Counted from the first letter of the stretch, positions 38,496 to 51,700 are shown. The stretch: 64,000 bases of DNA from Entrophospora sp. SA101 (GCA_958430865.1 CAUDNR010000447.1:1171-65170), one strand, 5' to 3'. Numbers and translations: made by a program. Notes: generated by a model from the letters alone, not told the origin.

Positions 38496-39743
38496 ATGCA
38501 AATTGAAAAAAGTAATGAATCGGAAATAGACCTTATCTCATTAAATTCGAAAAAGACCAGTGGCAATAAAGAAATCGACAATGTGATTTCGTTATCACAA
38601 TCTCAATCATCATCATATGATGGAAAATATTTAGAATTAATAGAGGAATGTGATGTAAAAATCACTAATTTTTTGTGTAAGGGTGGCAATGGTTCGATAT
38701 ATGAAGGAGTGTGGGGGCCAGGAAGGCGTTGCATAAAGGATAATATAAAATATCGCGAAGCAAATACTGCGGTTATTTTAAAACAAATTAACAAGAAAAA
38801 CAAAGACAAGAAAATAAAATTGTTTATAAAAGAAGTAAGTTCTCACAATCTCATTCATTTTATAATTTTTTTAGAAACTAATTATGATAATTAATTAATT
38901 ATTTTCTTCGTTTTTACTATTTAGTTGGAAAACCATAGTAAGCTTTTGAATAGCGACAAAATTATAACAATTTACGGCGTAGCAATAATTAAAAATGAAT
39001 TTACACTCGTAATGGAATATGCACAAAACGGAAGTTTGCAAAATTTTTTGAAAAATAATTACCATAAACTCATTTGGAAGCAAAAAATTTCCATTATATG
39101 CGACATCGCAGAAGCTCTTGAACAGATAAATAATCTAAAATATATTCACGGCGATCTACATAGTGGAAATGTATTAATAAGCGACAACCAAACTGCAAAA
39201 ATATCCGACTTTGGCTCATCAAGCGCATACAATGACCAACAATCACGAGAAAATCTCAGTTGTACAATTCCCTACACAGCACCTGAAGTATTCATGACAG
39301 GTTACTATTCTGAAAATTGTGACACTTACAGTTTGGGGGTTATAATGTCAGAAATTTCTAGTGGCCAACAACCATTTCCAAACGAGAATCATGATCGTCA
39401 GCTTGCTTTGGACATTTGTTTAAATAATAAAAGACCAGTATTTGCTAATAATACGCCAAAATTTATAATAGAAATGGCATCTAAATGCATGGATGGTGCC
39501 GCTTCCAAAAGGCCAACAATAAAAGAAATACGAGAGAAACTCTATCTTTATAAATGTTGTTTCGACGAATCAAGTATTTTAAACATAAATGGGGATTTTA
39601 CGAATGAAGAAGTTGAAAGCATGAAAAAATTTAAAGTAGAATTCGAAGAAAAAGACAAAAAGACATTTCTTAATAATAAAATTAATAATAATTATAAATC
39701 ATCATGCTTATTAAATCCAATGGCTGGTAATTATTATTATTAA
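38496..39743 (+). CDS. TKL-like protein kinase, two exons
   Basis: Model: exons 38496-38834 and 38925-39743 (GT...AG, in phase), giving 385 residues. The kinase domain covers about 58-320. The Gly-rich loop LCKGGNGSIYEG has Cys in place of the first Gly. The beta-3 lysine is Lys96 (VILK) and the helix-C glutamate is in FIKELENH. The catalytic loop is HGDLHSGN with Asp190 and Asn195, then DFG 208-210 and APE 232-234. HGD in place of HRD is frequent in the expanded TKL-type kinases of Rhizophagus, so catalysis is plausible. No other domain is seen. The C terminus is Lys/Asn-rich. A donor in the last codons (GTAATT at about 39,727) could join an acceptor before 39,879 and add a Gln/Ser/Pro-rich tail ending at TAA 40,034-40,036. 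That would be an alternative 3' exon. Confidence 0.85.
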
Positions 39744-39878
39744 TATTAATTAATCAATTAGCAATCTTTATTTTAGATTTTAATATTAAATTTGATTTTC
39801 TTTGACAATCAAGCGTGGGATTCGAACCAAATCGGATTAACGATACCATCGAAATTACATCCTAGAAGTAACCCCAAG

Positions 39879-40036
39879 ACAACATTTCCACTATTGCACT
39901 AAAAACAGTTCCAATAATATTATTAAACGGCGACAGTATCACATCAAATGGTAATAGTGTTCAACAACAACAACGACAACCATCATCATCATCATCATCA
40001 CCATCATCATCACCATCATCATCACCATCGTATTAA
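39879..40036 (+). other. Possible alternative 3' exon of the kinase
   Basis: The frame reads from DNISTIALKTVPIILLNGDS through a Gln run and a Ser/Pro run (SSSPSSSP) to TAA. It is in phase with the kinase if spliced from the GT at about 39,727 to the AG at 39,877-39,878. The acceptor lacks a strong pyrimidine tract. RNA reads across this junction would decide. Confidence 0.3.
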
Positions 40037-40439
40037 CGACCGCTTTAATAGTCGGGATAGTTAAATTTAGGCTGATTATTTAAATATAGACAAATGTCTT
40101 ATCAGTGAATTTTCTCTCTCTCTAATTTTTTACAAATTGAACGAGAGAAAATTTTTTGATATGACATTTGTCTACGTTCAAATAACCAGGGTAAATTTGT
40201 TTAATTTCTCTATAGCTTATAGTTTTACTCGGTCTAAATGCTACCTAAACTTGCACAAATTTCAATTTTCAAAAAAATAGCCTCGTTAGTTATTTTTTTG
40301 AAATTTGAAATTGGTACAAAATAGATGGTATTTAAAGTGTGTCATACTATTAACTATATGTAGAAATTAAATTTATTATCCTTTTAAACTCATTCAATTT
40401 AATTTATTTAAACATTAAGATATTTGCGTTGTTTTCTTC

Positions 40440-40550
40440 TTATTATTCTATTCTATTCTATTCTATTCTATTCTATTCTATTCTATTCTATTCTATTTAT
40501 TTTATTTTATTTTATTTTATTTTATTTTATTTTATTTTATTTTTTTTTAT
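40440..40550. repeat. Pentanucleotide microsatellite TTCTA then TTTTA
   Basis: About ten TTCTA units pass directly into about eight TTTTA units. The switch suggests C-to-T interruption of one ancestral array. The apparent 81-codon ORF across it is a by-product. Confidence 0.9.
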
Positions 40551-41051
40551 TTTTATTTTAAAATTTAAATCTATCTTATCATATACTTATCCATATTTAT
40601 TTATTTATTTTTATTTGTTTACTAAAATTACAGAAATATTAAAAAAAAAACCGAGTCGAACTTTGACTTTGTAAAAAACTTTTTCTGAAATAATAAATAA
40701 ATAAAACTTTTCAGATTAACTATTACTTTACCAATAATTAGTGTCAGTTGGTTATCCCCAAACCCTTATTCAATAGGGAGTTTAGAAATTAAAAATACTG
40801 AATAATTTAACCAAAAACTATATCATGTGATTTCCATTTTTGGAAATGCCTTAAAAAATTAAACATTTCATTTTTAAAAAACTACGCATTAGCGTTGGTC
40901 GTCAAAACTAAATCAAAAGTCAGGACTTATGTTATAGTTTTGGAAACTAATACTATCACGCACCAATATGGGTCTTTAGATCGATCGTATTGTTTCAAAC
41001 AATGAATTCGCGTTCACATTTTTTTATTAATATTTTTGAACCATGTCTTTG

Positions 41052-41165
41052 TACCGTAAAGTCTGGAAAGATAGCACCCCCTACTTTAAAACAATTGAGC
41101 GTCAATATAAAAAAAATGTTACACATATGTAAAAAGGGGATGCTATCTTTCCAGACTTTACGGTA
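41052..41165. mobile_element. 114-base mariner-type MITE, copy 1
   Basis: Terminal inverted repeats of 25 bases are perfect: TACCGTAAAGTCTGGAAAGA at the left and its reverse complement at the right. The outermost bases are TA, as expected for a TA target site. There is no coding capacity. A diverged second copy of the same length lies at 61,634-61,747. Confidence 0.8.
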
Positions 41166-41865
41166 ATATTTGCATGATGATAAATAATATTGAACTTTTG
41201 CCTTCGTAATCTGTTAAAATCGTTGATTTCTTTGATGATGGTTTATAAAGTTTTTGCTATAGCATAAATGACAACGTCTGACTAGAGGCAAATGACAACT
41301 TTATTTCTTTCTCCGTGATAGTTGTTTAGTGACGAACCTAGGATTTTAAGCCATAACCCCCGGAAAAAGATCCAATAAATCTCCAATATATGCTATTACA
41401 ACTTACACATTCTAAGTACTTTAATAAGTAAGCATCTTGTAATTTGAAAGTTCTTTACTTCAATTCCGAATTTGAGTCAACGTGCATGTTCTAAATAAAC
41501 TCGCGAATTGTTACCGTCATTTTCAAGTTTACTAGTGATAAACAATAAGAAATATTCCTTGTTGATTTTTAGATTATACAACTGTTTCAATTCAGATAAA
41601 CAATTGTGGATTGGATGGTAAACAAAGGATATTATCAACGATCGTTGATAATTATTTGTGTTGCAAGAGAGAAACCTGTAGATAGAAAAATTATTGTTAT
41701 TATAATTTATTTGAATTGTGCTTGTCTCAAATAAATTCTAAATCAAGGCTACGCCTTTGCATTTGTAATTATGTTATTTAAAATAAAAGAAAATACATTC
41801 ATCCTACAAATTACACCAAGTTGTAAGTATTCCATTCTCAAATACTAATAACTTGAAGGAAATAG

Positions 41866-42130
41866 GTGACATGGCTTATAGAAGGAGTTAATGATCTGAA
41901 ATCATGCGATGTTCCACCAGAAGTTAAAGATTTGATGGTTCGGCAAATCTTTTATCATTTTATTATTGATAAAGAAATTTAATCAAATTTATTTCCATAA
42001 AATTAAATAACTGATAATCATATTGATTACAATAAATAAATAAAATAATCTTATTTTACAATTGTGGTCAAATAAGAAAAAGGAGTCTAAATTTTGGGAT
42101 CATTTCAAGAATCAATATGAAGTGGTTATT
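41866..42130 (+). pseudogene. Unrecognised coding-like fragments
   Basis: Plus-strand phrases VTWLIEGVNDLKSCDVPPEV (to about 41,980) and LWSNKKKESKFWDHFKNQYE (near 42,065-42,125) are protein-like. They are separated by stops and may be exons of a dead gene. The family is unknown. Confidence 0.3.
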
Positions 42131-42639
42131 ATTCTATGTTGATGCGGAATTACGGTTTTACTGCGTACCGTAATGCCAAATTGCCGTAATTCAGGGATTT
42201 CGACGGCAAGTATGCTACCAACTGATATCATTTAACCATTTGACAAATATATAATGCAATAATCAACAATAATAATTAATACACTGAAAAAGGATTTATT
42301 ACCCAAATAGCTGTAATACATATTATTTATTCAACACCAAGTGAAGTGATAAACGAAAATTTTTTCTGGACCAAGCATTTTGGGTTTTGATGATAAAATT
42401 TTGTTGAATAATTATGGTAGGCGTTTTGTTTTTTCCATTTGACTTGTTGATTGAAATCAATTTTTTATTCGATGGAAGCAACAACTGTTGCTATAGATCA
42501 CGTAATTACTGATAAAATATTAGGAGAAGAGTGCTGGTTGCGCTAATATAACACCTTATTAAATAAATGAATCGAAGGTGAGTATTTTTATTTTTATTAC
42601 TTTATATACTGTATATCAACAACATTTGAATTAAAAAAA

Positions 42640-42950
42640 AGGATAGATGGGCTTTGAAAGACAACCAAAAATATGGAGAAAACGAGTGACTAGAAGAATA
42701 AAATTTTACCTGAGGATTATTTTTTGGCAGTTAATGTAAATAAATCAGATTGAATGACAGCAAAGGAAACTTCAAATTTGGTGTATGAAGGTGAAATTGG
42801 TTCTGAGGATGACCTGAAACAACAACAATAGAAAATTGGATCAAACGATATGCAGCCAGTTTAAAACAATCATCGGTACAGAGAGAAGGCAAAAGAATTA
42901 TCTAGCAAAGAAAGGTAAACAATATTTAGAGATGAACATTTGAAAAAACA
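42640..42950 (+). pseudogene. Decayed mobile-element or repeat-family ORF
   Basis: Plus-strand fragments begin RWALKDNQKYGEKRVTRRIK and continue through several stops to RYAASLKQSS-like phrases. The pattern looks like a multicopy ORF seen in Glomeromycotina, but this is a memory-based impression only. Confidence 0.3.
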
Positions 42951-43870
42951 TTAAATAATACATTTATTGTTTTCGCATTACTGCTCAATCTCTTGCAAGT
43001 TCATTCGAATTAAAAAATAAATCCCTTCGTTTCATTTATGTTTCTATACTCTGGTGTCTTATTTCTTTCTTCAATTTAAACATGTTATTTTGAAATTTTT
43101 TTCTTGTTGTCTATTTAATTACAGTTACCAGTTTACATTTTCTAATTAATTGGTCATTTATCTACAATGATCACTTTTTCCAACTTTTCTAGACTTTATC
43201 ATGCAAAATCTTAATCCTTTATCAATCACTGTTTGGACTTTCCTTCCTTCTCACGTTATTGCATCTGTTCTTTCGTCAAGTATTTTATTATCCTTTTGGT
43301 ATTCATGTAATAATAATATTATTATTAAGTTTGGTCAGTATTGGTGATAAATGTTTAAAAAAATTAAAAATGTTAAACTTTTGATACTCAATCTCCATGT
43401 CCAACATATAAAAGTTTCCAAGAAACACCTTAAAGCAATAAAAAGAATGTCTTTTTGCTCCACCGATCTCACTCAAATAGAAATATCTTTTCTTTGAGAA
43501 TATCTATCCAATACAATTGGTTTTTCCATTCATTTGGTTCAATAACTATATTTACAAAACATATACTTTTTGATTCTAAATTTTTCAGCTCTAGAATAAT
43601 TTTCAAATTCAAACCTTACATGCATATAAAACCTTTCAAAATAAACATATTATTATTGTTATTATATTTAATAAAAATAAAATTAAATAGATAATAATAA
43701 ATTTATTCATGTTTGAGTATAGGATTGCATCACTTAATGAATTGCTAAAAAATATACAATGAGCTGATACGTAGATGCATGTGTATGGACTTCTTAATGT
43801 TTGGTTTTATTTCTCAAAAAATTAAATTTTATAATGGATTTTTATTAACATGTGATTGGTCATTCAAAAA

Positions 43871-45359
43871 ATGAATTCATTACTTGAAAAATATTTTAAT
43901 GAAAATGAGAGGTTGCTAAATACTGAAAATTTTTATGATGTAAAAATATGTATTGGTGTAGAATCTAACATTAAAGAAGTTCATGCGCATGCACCTATCA
44001 TATCAGCTCATTGCCCATTTTTTAACAATGCATTAAGTAATGCAACAAAAGAAAATGGATATTGTATTATTAAAAAAGCTAATATCAATGAAAAAATTTT
44101 CAAACCTATTCTCAAGTAAGTTTAAATAAATTTATTATTGTATTAAATTATAATAATAATAACCTGTTTAATAATTTATTTATTTTGTAAGATTTTTATA
44201 TACATGTAAAATAGAATTTGAAAATTATTCTGGTGCTGAAGTATTGGAACTATTAACTGCAGCAGATGAATTTGGTATTGAGTTGCTTTACGAATATGCG
44301 ATGAAATATTTTATTGAAAATTATGACCATTATATAAAAGAAAATCCAGTTAAAATTCTACAATTGATTTATTCTAATGAAAGTTTTAATGAATTGAAAA
44401 ACATCTATTTGGAAAAGTTTTGTGAATACAGTGAAAAATTATTTGAATCAAATGAATTTAAATCATTAGAAAAATCAATTCTATTGGAAATTCTTAAGAG
44501 AGATGATTTTTCTGTTGATGAGATAGTTATTTGGGAAGGCATTCTTAAATGGGGATTGGCCAAACATCCAAAAATCATTAATATCAATGTTGAAGATTGG
44601 TCAATACAAAATTTTGTTGATTTAGGCAACACATTAAAAGAATTTTTTCCTCTAATAAGATTTCAGGGTATTTCTAAAGATAACTTTTTTAATAAAATTG
44701 CACCATACGACATACTTTTTCCTAGAACTTTATGGAACAACCTTTTACAATCTTATTTATATCCTGATAGTCAACAAAATTTAAATTTATTACCATCAAG
44801 GATTTCAAATTTGAAACCAACACTTGAATCATTGACAATTAATCAAAACCTTATTTTGCTTTTTGCAAGTTGGATTGATAGAAAAAATCCACCATATACC
44901 TCATTCAAGGAAGTCAAATATGAGTTCAAACTTCTGTATCGTAGTAGCAGAGATGGTTTAAGTGCAGCTATATTTCATCAAAATTGTGATAATATCAACA
45001 AAACTCTTTCAGTTGGCAAAATACAAAATTCAGACCAAATAGTTGGTGGTTATAACCCATGTGATTGGAATGGAACTGGTGTATATAAAAATACAACTGA
45101 AAGTTTTATTTTTAATATTAATAATAGAAATGATATCAATACTGCACAACTTAGTTACGTTATTAAAAATGATTATAAGTGTGCAATTTGGTGTACTTCT
45201 GCCCATTTACCAGTTTTTGGTCGTATTCCTTGTGATTTTTATTTTAATGTAGATGGTAGTATTAAAATTAATAACTTACTAACTTATAATAGCATCAATG
45301 TGGTAGATGGTAGTAGATTTAATGAATTGGAAGTTTTTCAAATAATTGATAAAAAATAA
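43871..45359 (+). CDS. BTB/POZ-TLDc domain protein, two exons
   Basis: Model: exons 43871-44115 and 44192-45359, in phase, giving 470 residues. I start at ATG 43871, because the codon at 43856 is TTG. The BTB fold covers about 15-90 (NFYDVKICIG, HAHAPIISAHCPFF, FLYTCKIEF). A BACK-like helical region follows (LLTAADEFGIELLYEYAMKY and IWEGILKWGLAKHP). A TLDc domain occupies about 300-470, marked by the YEFKLLYRSSRDG start, GGYNPCDW at 367-374 and the final FNELEVFQI. Such BTB-TLDc proteins form a large family in Rhizophagus. BTB domains typically bind Cullin-3, so a substrate-adaptor role in ubiquitination is likely but not shown here. All domains are intact. Confidence 0.88.
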
Positions 45360-47818
45360 TAATAATACAATGATTTTTAGATTATTAATTACTTTATTTA
45401 TAAATCTTTACTGATAATATGCATATAACCAGATTTAATTAATTGAATATGTTTAGCTTAATAAATTATCACTAGTTAAAATATATAATTTCGGGGTATT
45501 ATTTAGAGATCCTTTTTTTTATGATTTAATTATAATATGTGATTCGCCATTTTTTTTTTTTAATTCGTGATCCGTGAAACAACTGCAATAGTAAATAATA
45601 TTTAATATGATTTTAGATATTATGATAATATGGAATTGCAGTTATAATTGAAAAATTACATGATTTGTGAGTAAGTCATTAAATAATAAATTAATTACTA
45701 TGCATGCAGTCCAAACTATTATGACTTTTGACGTGCTCCAATGTCGTAATGCCATAAATATATGAATTGTTCTGGTGTCAGAAATTCTATACATGAAGTA
45801 ACCCCAAATTTCTTATACCAAAACCCCTCCAACTGTTGTATAAGCATAGTGCTTTGCTAGATAATAGTGAATATCAACAATCAATTTTTTACAATGTTAA
45901 AGATGCCCTGTGATAAAAACATAAGTTGCTCCTCTTTGAAAGTTAATATTCCTAAATTTGCGAATCTAATTTCTAATTGACAATAAACTGGTGGAGAAAT
46001 TGAAAATGATTCATGAAAATGACAAGGCAATTTCATCAAACAAGAGAGAGACTTGGAGATGAACATAATGTTAGATTTATCAAAGTAGTAGAAAATGTGT
46101 TTGCCACCATAATATCCAACAAAACGATAATTTAGAGAAATGATTAAAAGGTATATATATCTGTAATTCAAGTCATTTGGTTAAATATGGCATCTAACTA
46201 GTTCTATTTCTCTTAATTGTAGCAATGACAATATCTCTTTGGTATCAGTATGCATACCAATCTGATGAGAACACCTCGAAATTGCAATCATTTGCTGTTT
46301 TGGTGTATGGTAAGTGTTTATAAATGTCTTTGATCATTTTGAATAGCGTATGAATTTCATTTTTTAAACATGCATTTGATTGATAGTATAGCCTCCAAGG
46401 TCAGGACTACCAACTGCTTCACTATCCAAACCCAAGCAAAATCAAATGAATAATTTTACGTTGAACAAATTCATAAAATCAAAATATATTTTATGTTTCA
46501 TGAAGTTTGATGTAAATCTAATTTTTATCAATAAAGTGTATCAAAAATAACTACAATCCTTTATAATATATAATATAATGATAGCAAACTAGTAAAGGTT
46601 ATAAAGATTTGTGCATTTTTATTTTTATTTTTTTGTATTACAAAATTGATTTTTGTCTGATATGATGGGTATCAAAATATGCCAACTTGACTAAACCTAA
46701 TTTTGAAATGATCATGGTTGATTAAAAATTGTAAGCAAATCAATACATTCTGTGGATTTATACTTGTGCGACTTGCAATTGGATCAAAATTCAAAATTGC
46801 AAGTTAGTAATTTTGAACAAGTCCGTTGCAAGTCATCTTTTCTCTTAGTGAATTTGCAATTCACTTATTTGAAATTCAAATTAGCTAATCAAAATTTCAT
46901 ATCCAAACATCCACCTCAACATTTTTCACCATTTCCACACATTCTTTTGGATATTTGATAAAATTGATGGTCATAAATTTTTACAAGTCTATAATTAAAT
47001 AATGATCATGTGCTTTGTCACTAAATGATGGACAACCTGAAAATATCTCCCATCTGACTTCTTTTGTATTTTTTACTTCTTTTTCGAAGAACTTAGGTGC
47101 AATATATGATGTGATTCCACATATTTTGTTTGATCAAAATCCCAAATTTGGAATATAACAAGTATTATTTTCCACTAACATATTTATCATCTAACGAGTC
47201 ACATCAAAATTATTTGAATGACTTTTTGCAAATAACCTTTTAAAGTTCTTCTGGAATATAATTTAAACCATTGCATAGTTATTCTCCGGAAATTTAGTTA
47301 TGCTATAACATTGATTGATCACTCCCGATTTAATTTTAGAATAATTTAATGCCTGAAGTTGTATAAAAAATCAATTATATAGTATAATGCCCAATATAAT
47401 TAAAATAATTTATTATTGACCTCATCAAAGATTTTTCTTATCATATTTGAATTTGTTATTTTTTATATTGACTTCAGAAAAAATGTCCGAGACGCGCTTT
47501 TCTTTAAAAGTTCTATTGAAAGGCCCTCCATATGGGCAACTATTCACCGTTAATTAATTCATGATTAATGCGGTTTTTTTAAGATTGCATTATTTAAATA
47601 ATATTCTTAGGATTTTTTTTTTTAAAATCAATAAATCTTTTATTTACTTGATGCTTTAATCAATTGGAATAAGAAATGTAACAATGCCATAAGATAATTT
47701 AATCAATGCCTTTACGTTTTTCGATTATTATAAAATTGTCAAGGAGATTAGAAAAAAATAAAATTTCATTCCTCTTATAGATAATAAAATAAATAATATT
47801 ACTCCATTAAAAAAAAAA
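45360..47818. other. Intergenic region
   Basis: No gene is supported. Coding-like phrases at about 46,210-46,310 (MTISLWYQYAYQSDEN) and 46,390-46,470 (PPRSGLPTASLSKPKQNQMN) are short and isolated. 46,860-46,935 resembles 26,208-26,275 (shared AAATTCAAA(C/T)TAGC and CAAACA(C/T)CCACC), a dispersed repeat. 46,760-46,850 contains inverted copies of GACTTGCAA. Confidence 0.5.
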
Positions 47819-48550
47819 ATGGCAAAATTCAATTTATACGTTGTACTTGTTTCTTCGGTTTTAATCCCATTCATTATTACAATCAGTAATGCAATTCCAA
47901 TTCACGACGACGACGCAAAGTCGATTATTAGAGGTGAAAGTGGCAGTCTAATGGATAAACGACACGAATATTTAGTAACAAAAGCAGTAATTGAAACAAC
48001 TGAAAAACGCGAACCAGCACTTGACATCTATGCCGATAATAATGGTGATAATAATGACAATAATAAACGCGAGGCAGAACCTGATAATTTATCATCATCA
48101 CCAAACAACGTTATTAACAACACTGAAGCAAATAGACGGTTTGTTGCTGCACCTTTAACAGAAGCCGTTGCAGCACCCATTGCAGCAACAACAAAAATAG
48201 CACCTCTTGTAGCAACAGCAGCGACAGCTCCAATTATTGCCTCTGCTGCAACTATACCATTAACTGCTGGATTCCAGCCACTCGGTTTATCATATTTAGG
48301 TCATGGTGCCTTTACTCCTCCCTACATCAAGAGAGGTAGTAGTGATAGCATCATCAATTTAAAGAAACGACTCATTGGCGGTGGTACTCCGATCGGTGGA
48401 TTGTACGGTGGTGTTTTATATGGTACTTCTGGATCATACGGAAACGGATATGATAGTAAATTTTTTGGAGGTATTCCTTATGTTGGTAGTCATGATGGTT
48501 ATAAAGGTTATGGTACATCTACTGGTTACGGTATTGGTGGTTTATATTAA
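47819..48550 (+). CDS. Secreted protein with multiple Kex2-type sites
   Basis: A single exon of 243 residues. Residues 1-25 are a clear signal peptide (hydrophobic VVLVSSVLIPFII, probable cut after SNA). The mature part is studded with dibasic sites: KR at 47-48, 63-64, 83-84 and 171-172, RR at 106-107, KKR at 182-184. Two sites are followed by EP or EAEP, the context used by Kex2 plus a Ste13-type dipeptidyl aminopeptidase in fungal pheromone precursors. The middle (108-155) is Ala/Pro/Thr-rich. The C terminus (185-243) is Gly/Tyr-rich with GGLYGG and GYG motifs, like structural wall or secreted proteins. The released pieces do not repeat a common peptide, so it is not a classic alpha-factor. 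It is a candidate secreted or effector-like protein. An A-rich leader precedes the ATG. Confidence 0.75.
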   Translation: MAKFNLYVVLVSSVLIPFIITISNAIPIHDDDAKSIIRGESGSLMDKRHEYLVTKAVIETTEKREPALDIYADNNGDNNDNNKREAEPDNLSSSPNNVINNTEANRRFVAAPLTEAVAAPIAATTKIAPLVATAATAPIIASAATIPLTAGFQPLGLSYLGHGAFTPPYIKRGSSDSIINLKKRLIGGGTPIGGLYGGVLYGTSGSYGNGYDSKFFGGIPYVGSHDGYKGYGTSTGYGIGGLY

Positions 48551-48707
48551 AGAAAAAGTGGTAATTAAAAATCTAAAAAAATTATTTAATTAGGTTTATT
48601 TAAATCTTTGGTATTAAAAATTTTAATTCAAAAAAATAAAAAACTTTATTTATATATATATTTAAAATAAATAAAATTTTATTGGATTAACTCCATAGTT
48701 GTTGCAA

Positions 48708-51700
48708 TTATTTTTTTGATTTTGATGTTGACTTTTGACCTTTAGATAAAAAATCATAAAATGCACTTTGAGGTAACTCAATATTCCCTAAATAATAATA
48801 ATGAATGTCGTTACTAATAATAATAATAATGATCGTAGTAGTTAGTTAAAATAAAAATTTACTCACCAACCATTTTCATCCTCTTTTTGCCTTCTTTTTG
48901 CTTTTCAATTAATTTCATTTTCCTTGTAACATCTCCACCATACTTGAAAAAAGAAAATAATATTGATTTAATAATATTAATGATATTGGTTTTAGCGACA
49001 AAAATAAATTATCAGCTTACGCATTTAGCAGTAACGTTCTTTCTTAATGCAGAAATTCTAAATATAAATACATAAAAAAAATATAAATATGTATTATAGA
49101 TTGCTATTAACAAAAAAAAATTTTAATAATTTACGTTTCTCTTGAAATAACTTTCCCTCCAATGGCCGTCTGTATAATCACTTCATACAATTGCCTAAAT
49201 TTATCCAGAAAAATATAACAATAAATATATAATAATAGCAAATAAATAATAATAGTAGTATTAATACTTTGGTATAACATCGGCCAATTTTTTTGTCCAT
49301 TCTTTACCAACACGATTAACTTGCGATCTATGCATAATTGCTGCTAATGCATCCACCGGTTTTTTATTAAGCAAGACATCCATCTTTAATAATTTTGATA
49401 ATTTTAATAACTTGATAATTTAACAAATAAATTATTTATTTAAAAAATCATTATAACCTTAACAATATCGGATTTCTGATATCCCATATCTTCATAATCA
49501 AAACTATAGAAATAGAAATATTCTAAATAAATAATCAGATTCAATAGATAAGACTGTTTTTGTTTTCAAGCTTTATTTATTACCTTGCATAACCACTTGA
49601 TCTTGATTTCAATTCATCATGAAAATCTATTACAATTTCTGCAAGTGGAATTTCATATTTCATCATCACACGGGACTCATCAAGATAATTATATTCTTGT
49701 TGTTCACCTCTTTTTGTCTAAACACAAAAATATAAAAGTGTTATTATCATGTATTTTTTTAAATTAAAATAAAAAATTATTATTATAATTTATACAAACA
49801 CCGCAAAGATCCATCACAGAACCCATATATTCCTTTTTTTTTTAAGTAGATTGATAAATAGATAAATTAATAAAATAAAATAATAATATGGATTAGAAAT
49901 ACTTCAAAGGTAAAGAAGATAAATTAGAAATTTGTATTAAATAAACCAGAAAATAATAAATACTTCTGGTAATATAATTGTTGCTAAAACCATTGGCTCT
50001 TGAAATTCTAAAATCTTATATTGTAAATCTACAGAATCAGGAAATTCCGTTGGATTCTGAACAAAACTCTCTTTCCCATCTTTATAAACAACTATTTTAC
50101 AATAATAATTTTAGAAAAGAAATTTTTTTAACGGTTGATTAAAAAATTAAACAAAAATTTACCTTTATAAGGTACAGTTGGTTGGGTTATTATTATATTT
50201 GCACCATATTCCTATGAATAGAATTTCTTTTTCCAATAAACATAAAAATAAAAGTCATTGAATCATTATTATTCAACGTTGCCGTTGTGCTTTCCTTACT
50301 TCTTCTAGTCTTTGTCTAAATACATCCATGTGTAATGTACCCAAAAATCCTATTCTCCAACCTTGTCCTAAAGCCATACTACAAGTTTGCAAACGAATAA
50401 ATAAACGAATAGTCTTTAAATTAAAAAAATATAAATGAATTTAACAATTATGACACTTTGGATTTTTCTTTTCTGGTTGCTTTGTTTACCTTGTTTCTTT
50501 TTGAATAGAAACGCTCGCATCATTAATAGTCAATTTTGTTATAGACTCATCTAATTTATTGAATTCATTAGTATCTACAGGAAATATACCTGCAAAAACC
50601 TTTTAAAAATAACATGAATACATTTATTTATATATAATACAATATTAATGAGCATAAATTTCTTTACCATTGGTTTTGCAGGTTCAAATCCAGGCAATGG
50701 ATCTACAGGAATTTTGTCATGATAAAATGTATCACCAATATGAGCTTCACTAGCAGCCTTCATACCACATATAACATATCCAACCTGTCCAGAATGCCTT
50801 TATATAAATGAATTTTTAAGTTATATTCTAATTATTAATATTATAATATAATAATATTGTTATTAAACATACAAATAATCAGTGGAAACTTGTTCAGGAT
50901 ACATGATTCCAATATCCAAAACTTCATATTTATTATTTGAATAAGCTGATACTATTCTATCACCTATTGAAAAAAAAAATCAATATTTTAAAAATATTTT
51001 ATCAAATCAACTTTTTCTTTAAAATGATTTTTTGAAAATAAAATAAAAACCTTTTTGTAACCTTCCATCAACAATTGACATGAGAGAAATAACTCCAACA
51101 TAAGTATCATACCATGAATCAAATAAAAATGCTTTCAATGGCTTGTTTATATCACCACTTGGTCTAAGATATTCATTTATTCAAAAATAAAGATATTGAT
51201 TTATTATTAATAAGAAACATTGCAATTACTTTTTCTCATTTTTGCTATTACTACTATTATTATTATTATGTTATTGTTATTATTATTATAAATCATACTG
51301 TGGTACTTGTTCAATTACTTTTGGCAATAGTTTATCAACATTTAATCCCGATTTTGCAGAAGTCTAGAAATTAATCATAAATATAAATGTAAATATAAAT
51401 ATAAATATAAATATAAATATAAATATAAATATAAATAAAAAATCCAATCTAATCTAAAATCTAATAATGAATATTTATTACCAATAAAATCTCTGAAGTG
51501 TCTAGTTTGAATGTGCTATTAATTTGTTTGATAACTCTATCAACATTTGCTGCTTGAAGATCAATCTTTAAAAATATATATTTAAAATTGATGATAGCAA
51601 CAAAAATATTATTAATAATATTTTAAAAGTAACAATATATTAGATAAATGAAATTATTATTATTATTATTACTTTATTAATAACAGGTATTATTGTCAAT

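Larger units (their letters stand above)
40037..43870. other. Long intergenic region with repeats and coding relics
   Basis: It holds pentanucleotide repeats (40,440-40,550), a 114-base inverted-repeat element (41,052-41,165) and broken coding-like stretches at 41,866-42,130 and 42,640-42,950. No intact gene. Confidence 0.5.

Noticed and set aside
39805..39830. A tRNA T-arm/B-box-like sequence on the minus strand (GGTTCGAATCCCAC)
   Set aside because: The T-stem does not pair well and no D-arm, anticodon arm or acceptor stem could be formed around it.
40440..40550. Tandem array considered as a CRISPR array
   Set aside because: Uninterrupted microsatellite without unique spacers, in a eukaryotic context.
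40429..40674. 81-codon Tyr/Phe/Leu-rich ORF
   Set aside because: Direct translation of the TTCTA/TTTTA microsatellite.
45881..46171. 96-codon minus-strand ORF
   Set aside because: No recognisable motif, no splice partners, and composition close to surrounding spacer.
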